A stretch of DNA of 6,546 bases from Candidatus Methylomirabilota bacterium (GTDB taxonomy: Bacteria; Methylomirabilota; Methylomirabilia; Methylomirabilales; Methylomirabilaceae): positions 1 through 6,546 of the forward strand of contig JAGWRQ010000121.1 in NCBI GenBank assembly GCA_028869615.1. Direction: 5' to 3'. Of the stretch, positions 1-5,701 are shown piece after piece. Under the pieces are notes generated by a model that was given only the letters and a program-made list of their open reading frames with translations, made no database searches and was not told the DNA's origin. A program made the translations under genes and the position numbers. The number at the start of each line of letters is the position of its first letter. Positions within the stretch are counted from its first letter, which is position 1.

Positions 1-459
1 GCCCTCTGGTTCATTCGGAGCATTGAACAGCGGAAACGGACCTTGATAAAGGTGACCGAAAGCCTGGTCAAATACCAGAGGGATTTCTTCGAGTACGGGA
101 TCTCCCACCTCAAGCCCCTGACGCTTCGCGAAGTGGCCGATGATATCTCGATGCATGAGTCTACCATCAGTCGAGTGACCACGAATAAATATGTCCAAAC
201 CCCGCAAGGACTATTCGGTCTGAAATACTTTTTCCATCGTGGTGTTCCGTCAACCGTAGGTGAAGTCGTCTCTTCCCGTAGGGTGAGGGACCTGGTTCGC
301 CGATATCTGACGGACGAAGACTCCAGCAAGCCGCTGAGCGACCGGAAGATTGTGGAGATCCTGGCGAGGGCTCACGGGGTCGAGATTGCCCGTCGGACTG
401 TGGCCAAGTATCGTGGTCAACTCAAGATCCCCTCATCCAATCAACGTCGCTACGTGTAA
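1..459 (+). CDS. rpoN: RNA polymerase sigma-54 factor, C-terminal part (5' end outside window)
   Basis: The frame is open from base 1 and encodes the last 152 residues of sigma-54, the alternative sigma factor that recognises -24/-12 promoters and needs an AAA+ enhancer-binding activator to open DNA. The fragment begins in the end of the core-binding region (LWFIRSIEQRKRTL, then a QRDFF motif). It continues through the helix-turn-helix at about fragment residues 41-65 (TLREVADDISMHESTISRVT) and the KYVQTPQGLFGLKYFF stretch, and ends with the RpoN box ARRTVAKYRG at residues 130-139 (bases 388-417), the element that reads the -24 GG. The family consensus ends in E (ARRTVAKYRE); here it is G, a mild change at the edge of the box. 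A full protein is usually about 480 residues, so roughly the first two thirds lie upstream. hpf follows after 42 nt, a common partner of rpoN. Identification is very secure. Confidence 0.97.
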   Translation, partial: ALWFIRSIEQRKRTLIKVTESLVKYQRDFFEYGISHLKPLTLREVADDISMHESTISRVTTNKYVQTPQGLFGLKYFFHRGVPSTVGEVVSSRRVRDLVRRYLTDEDSSKPLSDRKIVEILARAHGVEIARRTVAKYRGQLKIPSSNQRRYV

Positions 460-488
460 TACGGTACATAGGCATCCCATTCTCTGAC

Positions 489-494
489 GAGGAG
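489..494 (+). promoter_or_regulatory. Ribosome binding site of hpf
   Basis: GAGGAG lies 7 nt ahead of the ATG at 502 and fixes the hpf start. It is a near-complete match to the anti-Shine-Dalgarno sequence. Confidence 0.85.
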
Positions 495-501
495 TCAACT
501 G

Positions 502-1044
502 ATGCAGATTACCATTACTACTCGCAATCTCGAGAACACCGAAGCCCTCAAACGTTACGCTGAGGACAAGATCGCTCGCCTGCAGAAGTTCGTCAATCAG
601 ATTACCTCAGCCCACGTCATCCTGTCAGTTGAGAAGCATCGACAGATCGCGGAGGTGACGCTCCACGTACGAGAGCATACGATTCGGGGAGAAGAATCGA
701 GTACCGACCTGTACTCTGCCATCGACCTGGTGGCCGACAAGATTGAACGTCAGATCCTTCGCTATAAAGAGAAGATTGTAGAGCACTCCGGTCGAGGCGT
801 GGGTCGGTCGCGCTCTGCGGAAGCCATAGTACCTGCGGAGACCGAGTCCTTCTCCGAAGACGGCCCCCGCATCGTCAAGACGAAGCGTTTCGCCATGAAA
901 CCGCTATCTCCTGACGAGGCTGCGATACAGATGGACCTGGTGGGTCACAATTTTTTCGTGTTCCGAAATGCCCGGACGCAGGAGGTCAATGTCCTGTATC
1001 GAAGACGCGATGGGGATTACGGCTTGATCGAGCCCACGAGTTGA
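502..1044 (+). CDS. hpf: Ribosome hibernation promoting factor, long form
   Basis: This 180-residue protein is a long-form HPF (RaiA/YfiA family), which binds the 30S decoding region in stationary phase or starvation and dimerises 70S ribosomes into inactive 100S particles. The N-terminal S30AE domain spans about residues 1-95 (MQITITTRNLENTEALKRYA at the start, EKHRQIAEVTLHV in the middle, YSAIDLVADKIERQI near the end). A poorly conserved, charged linker follows at about 96-120. The C-terminal dimerisation domain is at about 121-178 (IVKTKRFAMKPLSPDEAAIQ, then FFVFRNARTQEVNVLYRRRD). Its presence separates this gene from the short HPF/YfiA type. The ATG start is supported by GAGGAG at 489-494 with 7-nt spacing. 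It sits 42 nt after rpoN and is probably co-transcribed with it; I see no clear promoter in the gap. After it comes a 242-nt gap with a hairpin repeat. Confidence 0.96.
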   Translation: MQITITTRNLENTEALKRYAEDKIARLQKFVNQITSAHVILSVEKHRQIAEVTLHVREHTIRGEESSTDLYSAIDLVADKIERQILRYKEKIVEHSGRGVGRSRSAEAIVPAETESFSEDGPRIVKTKRFAMKPLSPDEAAIQMDLVGHNFFVFRNARTQEVNVLYRRRDGDYGLIEPTS

Positions 1045-1286
1045 GCGCCGCTGTCCTGCCGCCGCCTACGTTATTGCGAGGGAGCGCAGCGACTGCAGCA
1101 ATCTCCCACTGAACGTGCGGTGAGATTGCCGCGCCCCCTTCGGTTGCTCGCAATGACGGAGCCAGTGAGCTGGAGAGTCTTGCCCGAGACTTTCATGCTC
1201 ATGGGCGCACTCCAGATGTATGGTGTTAGCCTGAAGGCGCGAGGGCGAGGGAGCCATTAGATGGCGAACGTGAAGGGTGCGATACG
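1045..1286. other. Gap between hpf and rapZ without a recognised gene
   Basis: Apart from the hairpin repeat, this gap holds about 128 nt (1159-1286) in which I recognise no gene, terminator or convincing promoter. Two very short frames occur (ATG at 1216, 14 codons; ATG at 1261, 9 codons, whose stop overlaps the rapZ start), and neither has a good ribosome binding site. ptsN or hprK, often found between hpf and rapZ, are not present even as recognisable remnants. Confidence 0.6.
1069..1158. repeat. 90-bp imperfect inverted repeat (dispersed intergenic hairpin type)
   Basis: Two 40-nt arms (1069-1108 and 1119-1158) around a 10-nt loop are imperfect inverted copies, with 28 of 40 positions matching without gaps. 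The ends are the most conserved: attgcgag at 1073-1080 pairs with ctcgcaat at 1147-1154, and gcaatctc at 1098-1105 pairs with gagattgc at 1122-1129. The middles of the arms diverge (gagcgcagcgac against a gaaggggg-type sequence in the other arm). From memory, this cgtcattgcgag...gcaatctc layout belongs to a class of short repeats scattered between genes in several bacterial lineages; that is recall, not a search. There is no coding potential. RNA from either strand should fold into a long hairpin, which could act as a processing site or attenuator between hpf and rapZ. It lacks a T-run, so I do not call it a rho-independent terminator. Confidence 0.82.
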
Positions 1287-2153
1287 GTGAAGGCGGCTGA
1301 GGTTGTGATTATCACCGGTGTGTCCGGAGCCGGTAAGAGCCAGGCGATCAAGTGCTTGGAAGACATTGGTTTTTTCTGCATCGATAACCTCCCGACCACA
1401 TTAATCCCCACCTTCGTCCGGCTCTGCACGCAATCGGAGCATGCGATTGAGCGGGTTGCCCTTGTCATCGACGTTCGGGAAGGCGAGTTCCTGACCCCGC
1501 TGTTCGATATCCTGAGGACGCTTCGGGCTGAAGGGCATGTCGTCAAGATCGTGTTCCTGGATGCAAGCAATGAGGTGCTTGTGCGACGTTTCAGCGAGAG
1601 CCGACGCCCCCACCCCCTTGCGGCCGGACAGTCGGCTCTGGCAGGGATCACGACGGAGCGACAGATGCTGATTCGCATCCGGGGCGAGGCCGATCTCATT
1701 ATTGATACGAGTACGCTGACCATTCATGAGCTGAAGCGATTTCTCTCGCAGGCATTCATGATAGAGCGACCTATGGCCAAGATCGCCCTCTCCCTGGTTT
1801 CTTTTGGCTATAAGTATGGGCTGCCGTTCGACGCCGATGTGGTCTTTGATACCCGGTTCCTACCCAGCCCTCATTTTATCGATGACCTGCGGCCGCTGAC
1901 CGGCCTCGATGCTCAGATCGGTGAGTTTCTCATGCGGGTCTCGGTGACCAAGCCTTATCTTGAACGTCTCATGGCGTTGCTCGACTTCGTGATCCCTCTC
2001 TGCGAGGAGGAAGGTCGAGCCTATCTGACCATCGCACTCGGTTGCACCGGCGGGCATCACCGTTCGGTCTTCTTCGTAGAACAGCTCGCCGGCCATTTTC
2101 GAGAATGTGGCTATCAGGTCAACGTCCGGCACCGTGACATCGAAAGGACCTGA
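1287..2153 (+). CDS. rapZ: RapZ/YvcJ family P-loop nucleotide-binding protein (RNase adapter family)
   Basis: This 288-residue protein has the usual length of the family. In E. coli RapZ binds the small RNA GlmZ and senses glucosamine-6-phosphate; in Bacillus the homologue YvcJ is a nucleotide-binding protein without a known sRNA role. The N-terminal P-loop domain has Walker A GVSGAGKS at residues 11-18 and a DVREG segment at 62-66. SRRPHPL at 105-111 and FDTRFLPSPH at 187-196 are family signatures. The C-terminal domain carries GCTGGHHRSV at 252-261; E. coli has K at the first of the two H positions. The protein ends RHRDIERT and lacks the basic KRK tail that helps E. coli RapZ bind RNA, so GlmZ-type regulation cannot be assumed. 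The GTG at 1287 is the first usual start after an in-frame stop at 1227, with only a weak GAAGGG (1272-1277) ahead of it. Family assignment is secure; role is inferred. Confidence 0.95.
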   Translation: MKAAEVVIITGVSGAGKSQAIKCLEDIGFFCIDNLPTTLIPTFVRLCTQSEHAIERVALVIDVREGEFLTPLFDILRTLRAEGHVVKIVFLDASNEVLVRRFSESRRPHPLAAGQSALAGITTERQMLIRIRGEADLIIDTSTLTIHELKRFLSQAFMIERPMAKIALSLVSFGYKYGLPFDADVVFDTRFLPSPHFIDDLRPLTGLDAQIGEFLMRVSVTKPYLERLMALLDFVIPLCEEEGRAYLTIALGCTGGHHRSVFFVEQLAGHFRECGYQVNVRHRDIERT

Positions 2154-2994
2154 CCATGCACTCATCGCGTGCAAGGGTAGGGGAGCGCGTATAGGCGACG
2201 CAAGATCCCTGGGCCGGCTTCTGAGGATGGGTGCTTCTGCCGGTGCTACCAACATGGGGGTCGACGAAGCGCTTGCGACTCTGTGCCGGGACAGCGCAAC
2301 GCTGCGCTTTTACGCTTGGGAGGCGCCGACGCTTTCCATCGGTTACGCGCAGCGGAGCGACGAGATCGACCTGGCGGCTTGTCGCAAGTCCACCGTGCAT
2401 CTGGTACGACGTCCTACGGGCGGTCGAGCAGTGCTGCACCGGCAGGACCTGACGTACAGCCTGATCCTGCCGTTACGCCCCCCTTGGACGAAGATCTCGA
2501 TTACAGAGAGTTGCCGCCGGATCAACATATGCCTGCTCCGAGGCCTTGAACTGCTCGGTCTGGAGGTGAGTGTCGGGCTCCGCTCCAGACAGACTGACGG
2601 AGCGCTGTCCCCGTTCTGCTTTCCGGCCATCTCGCAGCATGAACTCTTAGTGGGCGGAAAAAAGGTCATCGGTTCGGCGCAGCGACGATTTCCCGCAGCG
2701 CTTCTCCAACAGGGGAGCATCCTATTGGATTTCGACCCTGCCGGCATCCTTGATCTCCTATGCCCTGACGAGCGGACCGCAGCGGCTGGCGCTCTCGGAA
2801 CAGTGGGCTCGCTGCGTGAAGCGCTGGGACGGCTGCCCAATCGTTTGCAAGTGGAGACGGCCATTCGGGACGGATTCGCCGAAGAGATGGGGGTTGAATT
2901 CGTGGAAGGCGAGCTTGAGCCGGAGGAGTGCAGGCTGTCTATGGAGTTAGCCGCTACCCGCTATGGCTCAGAGAACTGGACGTTCCGTCGCTGA
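2134..2994 (+). CDS. lipM: LipM-like octanoyltransferase / lipoate-protein ligase family protein (start uncertain, possible frameshift)
   Basis: This member of the BPL/LPL (biotin/lipoate ligase) family would move an octanoyl or lipoyl group onto lipoyl domains such as GcvH or E2 subunits in the cytoplasm. Counting from the GTG at 2134, the domain opens at about residue 28 (RLLRMGASAGATNMGVDEAL). It holds VRRPTGGRAVLH at 91-102, LTYSLILPL at 106-114, FCFPAISQHELLVGG at 161-175, KKVIGSAQRR at 176-185 and LQQGSILLD at 191-199. Cys162 (codon 2617-2619) sits where LipM/LipL enzymes carry their catalytic cysteine; classical LplA lacks it. That favours acyl transfer from octanoyl-ACP over ATP-dependent lipoate ligation. 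The start is unclear: GTG 2107 and GTG 2134 lie inside rapZ without a ribosome binding site, and ATG 2227 would cut into the first conserved strand. A well-placed ATG at 2156 is in another frame and stops at 2192-2194. One extra G in the run at 2180-2183 would join that ATG to this frame. Family is secure; LipM over LplA is likely. Confidence 0.85.
   Translation: MTSKGPDHALIACKGRGARIGDARSLGRLLRMGASAGATNMGVDEALATLCRDSATLRFYAWEAPTLSIGYAQRSDEIDLAACRKSTVHLVRRPTGGRAVLHRQDLTYSLILPLRPPWTKISITESCRRINICLLRGLELLGLEVSVGLRSRQTDGALSPFCFPAISQHELLVGGKKVIGSAQRRFPAALLQQGSILLDFDPAGILDLLCPDERTAAAGALGTVGSLREALGRLPNRLQVETAIRDGFAEEMGVEFVEGELEPEECRLSMELAATRYGSENWTFRR
2144..2158 (+). promoter_or_regulatory. Ribosome binding site and ATG just after rapZ, probable original start of the lipM-like gene
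   Basis: AAGGA at 2144-2148 is followed by a 7-nt space and ATG at 2156, two bases after the rapZ stop codon. This is the best initiation signal at the junction. In the sequence as given it opens only a 12-codon frame (MHSSRARVGERV, TAG at 2192-2194). One added G in the GGGG at 2180-2183 would continue it into the LipM-like protein. The site supports either a frameshift mutation or a base-calling error in the run. Confidence 0.5.
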
Positions 2995-3012
2995 TCGTGT
3001 GTGGGATCGACC

Positions 3013-3042
3013 TTGACAGCTTCCTTCAGCGTTTGCTACGGT
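3013..3042 (+). promoter_or_regulatory. Sigma-70 type promoter for the pgsA operon
   Basis: A perfect -35 hexamer TTGACA (3013-3018) is followed, after an 18-nt spacer, by TACGGT (3037-3042), which matches the -10 consensus at its key T1, A2 and T6 positions. A TGC directly in front makes it an extended -10. Transcription would begin near 3049, giving an untranslated leader of about 200 nt before pgsA. It lies just past the stop of the lipM-like gene, where a new transcription unit is expected. Confidence 0.65.
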
Positions 3043-3238
3043 ACGTTTGTCACGGTATGACGTCGCTGCTGGGGTATCGACCCACCACGGGGGAGCCGGT
3101 GGTCAGCATTGAAAAGTGGGGGCCATGAAGAAGGTGATGGTGCGAGTCTGGGCAGCTCCACAGGAAGAGAATAGTGGTTGAGCACGGTAGACGCGATCAA
3201 GAAGAGTCGATGCAAATCGCGCGAGATGTCAAAGGGTC

Positions 3239-3243
3239 AGGAG
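3239..3243 (+). promoter_or_regulatory. Ribosome binding site of pgsA
   Basis: AGGAG with 5-nt spacing to ATG 3249 decides the pgsA start in favour of MNLPNKLTLGR, which matches how PgsA proteins normally begin, over the in-frame GTG 3174 and ATG 3210. Confidence 0.8.
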
Positions 3244-3248
3244 TCTAC

Positions 3249-3797
3249 ATGAACCTGCCCAACAAACTCACGCTCGGTAGAATCTTCCTGGTTCCCTTTA
3301 TCATCGTCTTCCTGGTCGTGGGAGAGAAGGTTCCAAATTACACCGCAGGAGCCATTTTTCTTGCTGCGGTGCTGACCGACTGGCTGGATGGCCGGATTGC
3401 TCGGAACACCAGGCAGGTGACCGCACTGGGCAAGTTGCTCGACCCGATTGCCGATAAGCTGCTCATTTCAACCGCCCTGATTGCGCTGGTGCAGGTGGGC
3501 CGCGCGCCGGCCTGGATGGTTGTCCTGATTGTCGGCCGTGAGCTGGCTATTACCGGGCTCAGGACGGTCGCCGCCTCGCAGAGCATCATCATCCATGCAA
3601 GCGACTTTGGAAAGTACAAGATGCTGGCTGAGGTGGCGGCGGTGACCTTTCTGATCCTCGATTGGCCCCCGCAGTGGGATTTCATAGTCGCCTCGTCTCT
3701 GGGTTTTCTATGCTTGTGGGTCGCGGTTGTGTTGAGCATCGCCTCGGGTATCGACTACTTCTTCAGGTTCTGGAAGGTGATCGACCTGAGCCGATGA
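3249..3797 (+). CDS. pgsA: CDP-diacylglycerol--glycerol-3-phosphate 3-phosphatidyltransferase
   Basis: PgsA makes phosphatidylglycerol phosphate from CDP-diacylglycerol and glycerol-3-phosphate in the cytoplasmic membrane, the committed step to phosphatidylglycerol and cardiolipin. The 182-residue protein has the usual size. It opens MNLPNKLTLGRIFLVP, typical of PgsA, and contains the full CDP-alcohol phosphotransferase signature D-x2-DG-x2-AR-x8-G-x3-D-x3-D at residues 44-69 (D44, D47, G48, A51, R52, G61, D65, D69), which binds the metal and the CDP group. Hydrophobic segments at about 11-24, 33-43, 71-83, 88-104, 127-138 and 147-169 fit a multi-pass membrane protein. VGRELAITGLRTVAA at 95-109 is also characteristic. 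plsY follows 22 nt later, pairing two glycerol-3-phosphate-using enzymes of the same pathway. It is first in the operon behind the promoter at 3013-3042. Confidence 0.95.
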   Translation: MNLPNKLTLGRIFLVPFIIVFLVVGEKVPNYTAGAIFLAAVLTDWLDGRIARNTRQVTALGKLLDPIADKLLISTALIALVQVGRAPAWMVVLIVGRELAITGLRTVAASQSIIIHASDFGKYKMLAEVAAVTFLILDWPPQWDFIVASSLGFLCLWVAVVLSIASGIDYFFRFWKVIDLSR

Positions 3798-3819
3798 ACC
3801 GTTACGTATCCGGAGGGCA

Positions 3820-4452
3820 ATGAGCGTAAGCGTGTGGCTTGTTCCGGTGGGCTACCTCGCCGGTTCCATCCCGTTCGGTCTCCTAATCGCCAGAGTCATG
3901 ACGGGAGTAGATGTACGGAAGACCGGCAGCGGCAACATCGGCGCCACCAATGTCCTTCGTGTCGTGGGTTCGAGGGCCGGCGCGCTTACCCTTGCCCTGG
4001 ACGCGCTGAAAGGGTGGGCGCCTGTCGCCTTGAGTCAGCTCCTTGGCTCGCCGGAGATGCTCGTTGCCGCAGTGGGACTGGCGGCATTTCTCGGTCATCT
4101 GTACCCGCTCTTTCTCGGCTTTCGCGGAGGGAAGGGAGTTGCCACCGCCTTGGGGGTGCTGCTTGCGCTGTTTGCGAAGATCGCGCTGCTGATTGTGGGC
4201 GTTTGGTTGTTGATTGCCGCGCTCTTTCGCTATTCGTCTCTCGCCGCCCTCGTGACCGCCGTCGCGGCCCCCTTTCTTGTCTGGGCCCTTGATGGCCGAC
4301 CGCCCTATGTGGGGCTGACGATTATTATCTGCGGCCTTATCCTTATTCGACATCGGAAAAATATGGAACGTCTCATGACGGGGCACGAGGGAAAGATCGG
4401 AAAAAACCTGCAGGGAGCGGATCTGTCGCGGCACGATCGGCTTGCCTCGTAG
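3820..4452 (+). CDS. plsY: Acyl-phosphate--glycerol-3-phosphate acyltransferase
   Basis: PlsY transfers a fatty acyl group from acyl-phosphate to position 1 of glycerol-3-phosphate, giving lysophosphatidic acid; PlsX normally supplies the acyl-phosphate and PlsC adds the second chain. The 210-residue protein is a multi-pass membrane protein with all three family motifs: [11 protein letters not shown] at 37-47, [12 protein letters not shown] at 101-112 (the glycine-rich glycerol-3-phosphate/phosphate site), and [18 protein letters not shown] at 177-194. [11 protein letters not shown] at 15-25 is also typical. The start at ATG 3820 has GGAGGG at 3812-3817, rather close (2 nt); GTG 3832 is an alternative that would remove four residues. 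The gap to pgsA is 22 nt and to lysC 10 nt, so it is an operon member. No irregularity seen. Confidence 0.96.
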   Translation: MSVSVWLVPVGYLAGSIPFGLLIARVMTGVDVRKTGSGNIGATNVLRVVGSRAGALTLALDALKGWAPVALSQLLGSPEMLVAAVGLAAFLGHLYPLFLGFRGGKGVATALGVLLALFAKIALLIVGVWLLIAALFRYSSLAALVTAVAAPFLVWALDGRPPYVGLTIIICGLILIRHRKNMERLMTGHEGKIGKNLQGADLSRHDRLAS

Positions 4453-4455
4453 GAG
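4451..4455 (+). promoter_or_regulatory. Ribosome binding site of lysC, overlapping the plsY stop
   Basis: AGGAG overlaps the plsY TAG stop (4450-4452) and stands 7 nt before ATG 4463. It decides the lysC start against the in-frame TTG at 4442, because the protein from 4463 begins [13 protein letters not shown] as aspartokinases do. The arrangement suggests translational coupling. Confidence 0.8.
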
Positions 4456-4462
4456 CGAGACC

Positions 4463-5701
4463 ATGCCTCTCATCGTTCAAAAATACGGCGGTAGCTCCGT
4501 CGCGGATGTGGAGCGGATCCAAAATGTAGCCCGCCGGGTGGTGGAGGCGAAGGTCCAGGGACACGACTTGGTCGTGGTGGTGTCGGCCATGGCCGGAGAG
4601 ACGGACCGCCTGCTGGGCCTTGCCGCGAAGGTCTCCGACATGCCGGATGAACGGGAGCTTGACGTCATCGTGGCCACCGGGGAGCAGATCTCGATCGGTC
4701 TTCTGTCGCTGGCCATCCAACAGCAGGGGTACAAGGCCCGCTCGTTTACCGGTGCCCAAGTGAAGATTCAAACCGATACCGCCCATACCAAGGCCAGGAT
4801 TGTCAGTGTCGAGGTTGATCGGGCACAACAGGCGCTGCGGGAGGGGGCCATCGTCATCGTCGCCGGGTTCCAGGGGGTGACGGCGGAAGAGGACGTAACA
4901 ACGCTGGGGCGCGGCGGATCGGATCTGACGGCTGTTGCTATGGCGGCGGCATTGAAGGCCGATCTCTGCGAGATCTATACCGATGTGGAAGGAATCTACA
5001 CGGCAGACCCGAATATTGTTCCGGAGGCCAGGAAGCTCGGAAAGATCTCCTATGACGAGATGCTCGAGCTGGCCAGCTTGGGGGCAAAGGTGCTTCAAGC
5101 CCGGTCGGTGGAATATGCCAAGAATTACGTCGTGCCGGTTCACGTCCGTTCCAGTTTCAATACCAATCAGGGGACACTGGTGGTCCAGGAGGATGCGGAG
5201 ATGGAGAGGGTGGTGGTCTCGGGGATCGCCTACGATAAGAACGAGGCGAAGATCACCGTATTGCACGTAGCGGATCGACCGGGAATCGCAGCGAAGCTGT
5301 TCGGCCGGGTGGCTGAGGCCAATATTGTGGTGGACATGATTGTCCAGAACATCAGCCAGGATGGGACCACCGATATCTCGTTTACGGTCCCGAAATCGGA
5401 CTTCTCCAAGGCGATGTCGCTCGTGAACGGGCTGGCCAAGGAGATCGGCGCCCAGCAGGTCATGGGTGACGACAGGATCGCCAAGGTTTCCATCGTGGGG
5501 GTGGGGATGCGGACTCACTCCGGGGTGGCTGCGAAGATGTTTGAGGCGCTGTCACGCGAGAACATTAACATTCTGATGATCAGTACCTCCGAGATCAAAG
5601 TCTCCTGTGTGATCGATGCGAAATATGGAGAGCTGGCCGTCCGGATTCTGCATGAGGCCTTCGGCCTGGCTGAGCGCAAGGTGGCCGAGGAGCGCGTGTG
5701 A
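4463..5701 (+). CDS. lysC: Aspartate kinase (alpha chain; internal start for a regulatory beta chain)
   Basis: Aspartokinase phosphorylates L-aspartate with ATP to aspartyl-phosphate, the first step to diaminopimelate, lysine, threonine and methionine. The 412-residue protein has a catalytic amino-acid-kinase domain at about 1-240: VQKYGGSSV at 5-13, SAMAGETD at 41-48, TGEQIS at 73-78, VAGFQGVT at 133-140, [10 protein letters not shown] at 148-157, [11 protein letters not shown] at 173-183. Two ACT domains follow. The first begins [17 protein letters not shown] (264-280) and includes [15 protein letters not shown] (295-309), which resembles the effector site of Corynebacterium-type enzymes. 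The second, from about 341, includes [14 protein letters not shown] and [16 protein letters not shown]. Inhibition by lysine and/or threonine is expected by family. An in-frame ATG (codon 247, base 5201) with a strong ribosome binding site would yield a 166-residue ACT-only chain, as in alpha2-beta2 aspartokinases. The stop overlaps the next start as GTGA. Confidence 0.97.
   Translation: MPLIVQKYGGSSVADVERIQNVARRVVEAKVQGHDLVVVVSAMAGETDRLLGLAAKVSDMPDERELDVIVATGEQISIGLLSLAIQQQGYKARSFTGAQVKIQTDTAHTKARIVSVEVDRAQQALREGAIVIVAGFQGVTAEEDVTTLGRGGSDLTAVAMAAALKADLCEIYTDVEGIYTADPNIVPEARKLGKISYDEMLELASLGAKVLQARSVEYAKNYVVPVHVRSSFNTNQGTLVVQEDAEMERVVVSGIAYDKNEAKITVLHVADRPGIAAKLFGRVAEANIVVDMIVQNISQDGTTDISFTVPKSDFSKAMSLVNGLAKEIGAQQVMGDDRIAKVSIVGVGMRTHSGVAAKMFEALSRENINILMISTSEIKVSCVIDAKYGELAVRILHEAFGLAERKVAEERV
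5187..5203 (+). promoter_or_regulatory. Internal ribosome binding site and start codon for an aspartokinase beta chain
   Basis: AGGAGG at 5187-5192, 8-nt spacing, and ATG at 5201-5203 lie in frame within lysC, at the boundary between the kinase domain and the first ACT domain (codon 247 of 412). A protein from here to 5701 would have 166 residues, beginning [19 protein letters not shown]. Known two-chain aspartokinases (Bacillus, Corynebacterium, Thermus) make their beta chain from just such an in-frame internal start. Whether it is used here is inferred. Confidence 0.65.
5687..5692 (+). promoter_or_regulatory. Ribosome binding site of the ComEA-like gene
   Basis: GAGGAG inside the last codons of lysC, 5 nt before GTG 5698, supports the GTGA overlapping start and translational coupling. 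Confidence 0.75.

Larger units (their letters stand above)
2995..3248. other. Leader region ahead of pgsA, with tiny reading frames
   Basis: This 254-nt stretch holds the promoter at 3013-3042 and no gene I recognise. Two very short frames follow the promoter. ATG 3057 to TGA 3126-3128 encodes 23 residues starting MTSLLGYRPTTGEPV. It overlaps by ATGA with ATG 3125 to TGA 3179-3181, which encodes 18 residues (MKKVMVRVWAAPQEENSG). Neither has a strong ribosome binding site. An imperfect hairpin (ccacc/ggtgg) surrounds about 3090-3114. The pgsA frame itself is open back to a GTG at 3174 and has an ATG at 3210, but the conserved protein begins at 3249. The tiny frames may be leader peptides or chance. 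Confidence 0.4.

Noticed and set aside
743..768. TTGAAC ... TATAAA inside hpf as a promoter
   Set aside because: The spacer is only 14 nt and the site lies within the conserved coding region of hpf.
1069..1158. Hairpin repeat as a rho-independent terminator or as a CRISPR or attachment site
   Set aside because: There is no T-run after the stem, no multiple direct repeats with spacers, and no integrase nearby. A dispersed palindromic repeat fits better.
1226..1723. Minus-strand frames opposite the start of rapZ, including one over the hairpin repeat (1066-1257)
   Set aside because: Compositionally odd, antisense to a conserved gene or across a palindromic repeat, without recognisable domains.
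1804..1822. TATAAG-like -10 box in rapZ
   Set aside because: No -35 element at suitable spacing and no gene start downstream until the rapZ end; coding context explains it.
2928..3128. 66-codon plus-strand frame across the end of the lipM-like gene
   Set aside because: Its first part is the shifted reading of the lipM-like gene and it spans the promoter. Only the tail from ATG 3057 is mentioned, as a possible tiny leader frame.
4373..5518. Long minus-strand open frame (381 codons) opposite lysC
   Set aside because: It lies antisense to the well-supported lysC and is rich in His, Arg, Gly and Pro, typical of a shadow frame in GC-rich sequence. No family motif or ribosome binding site seen.
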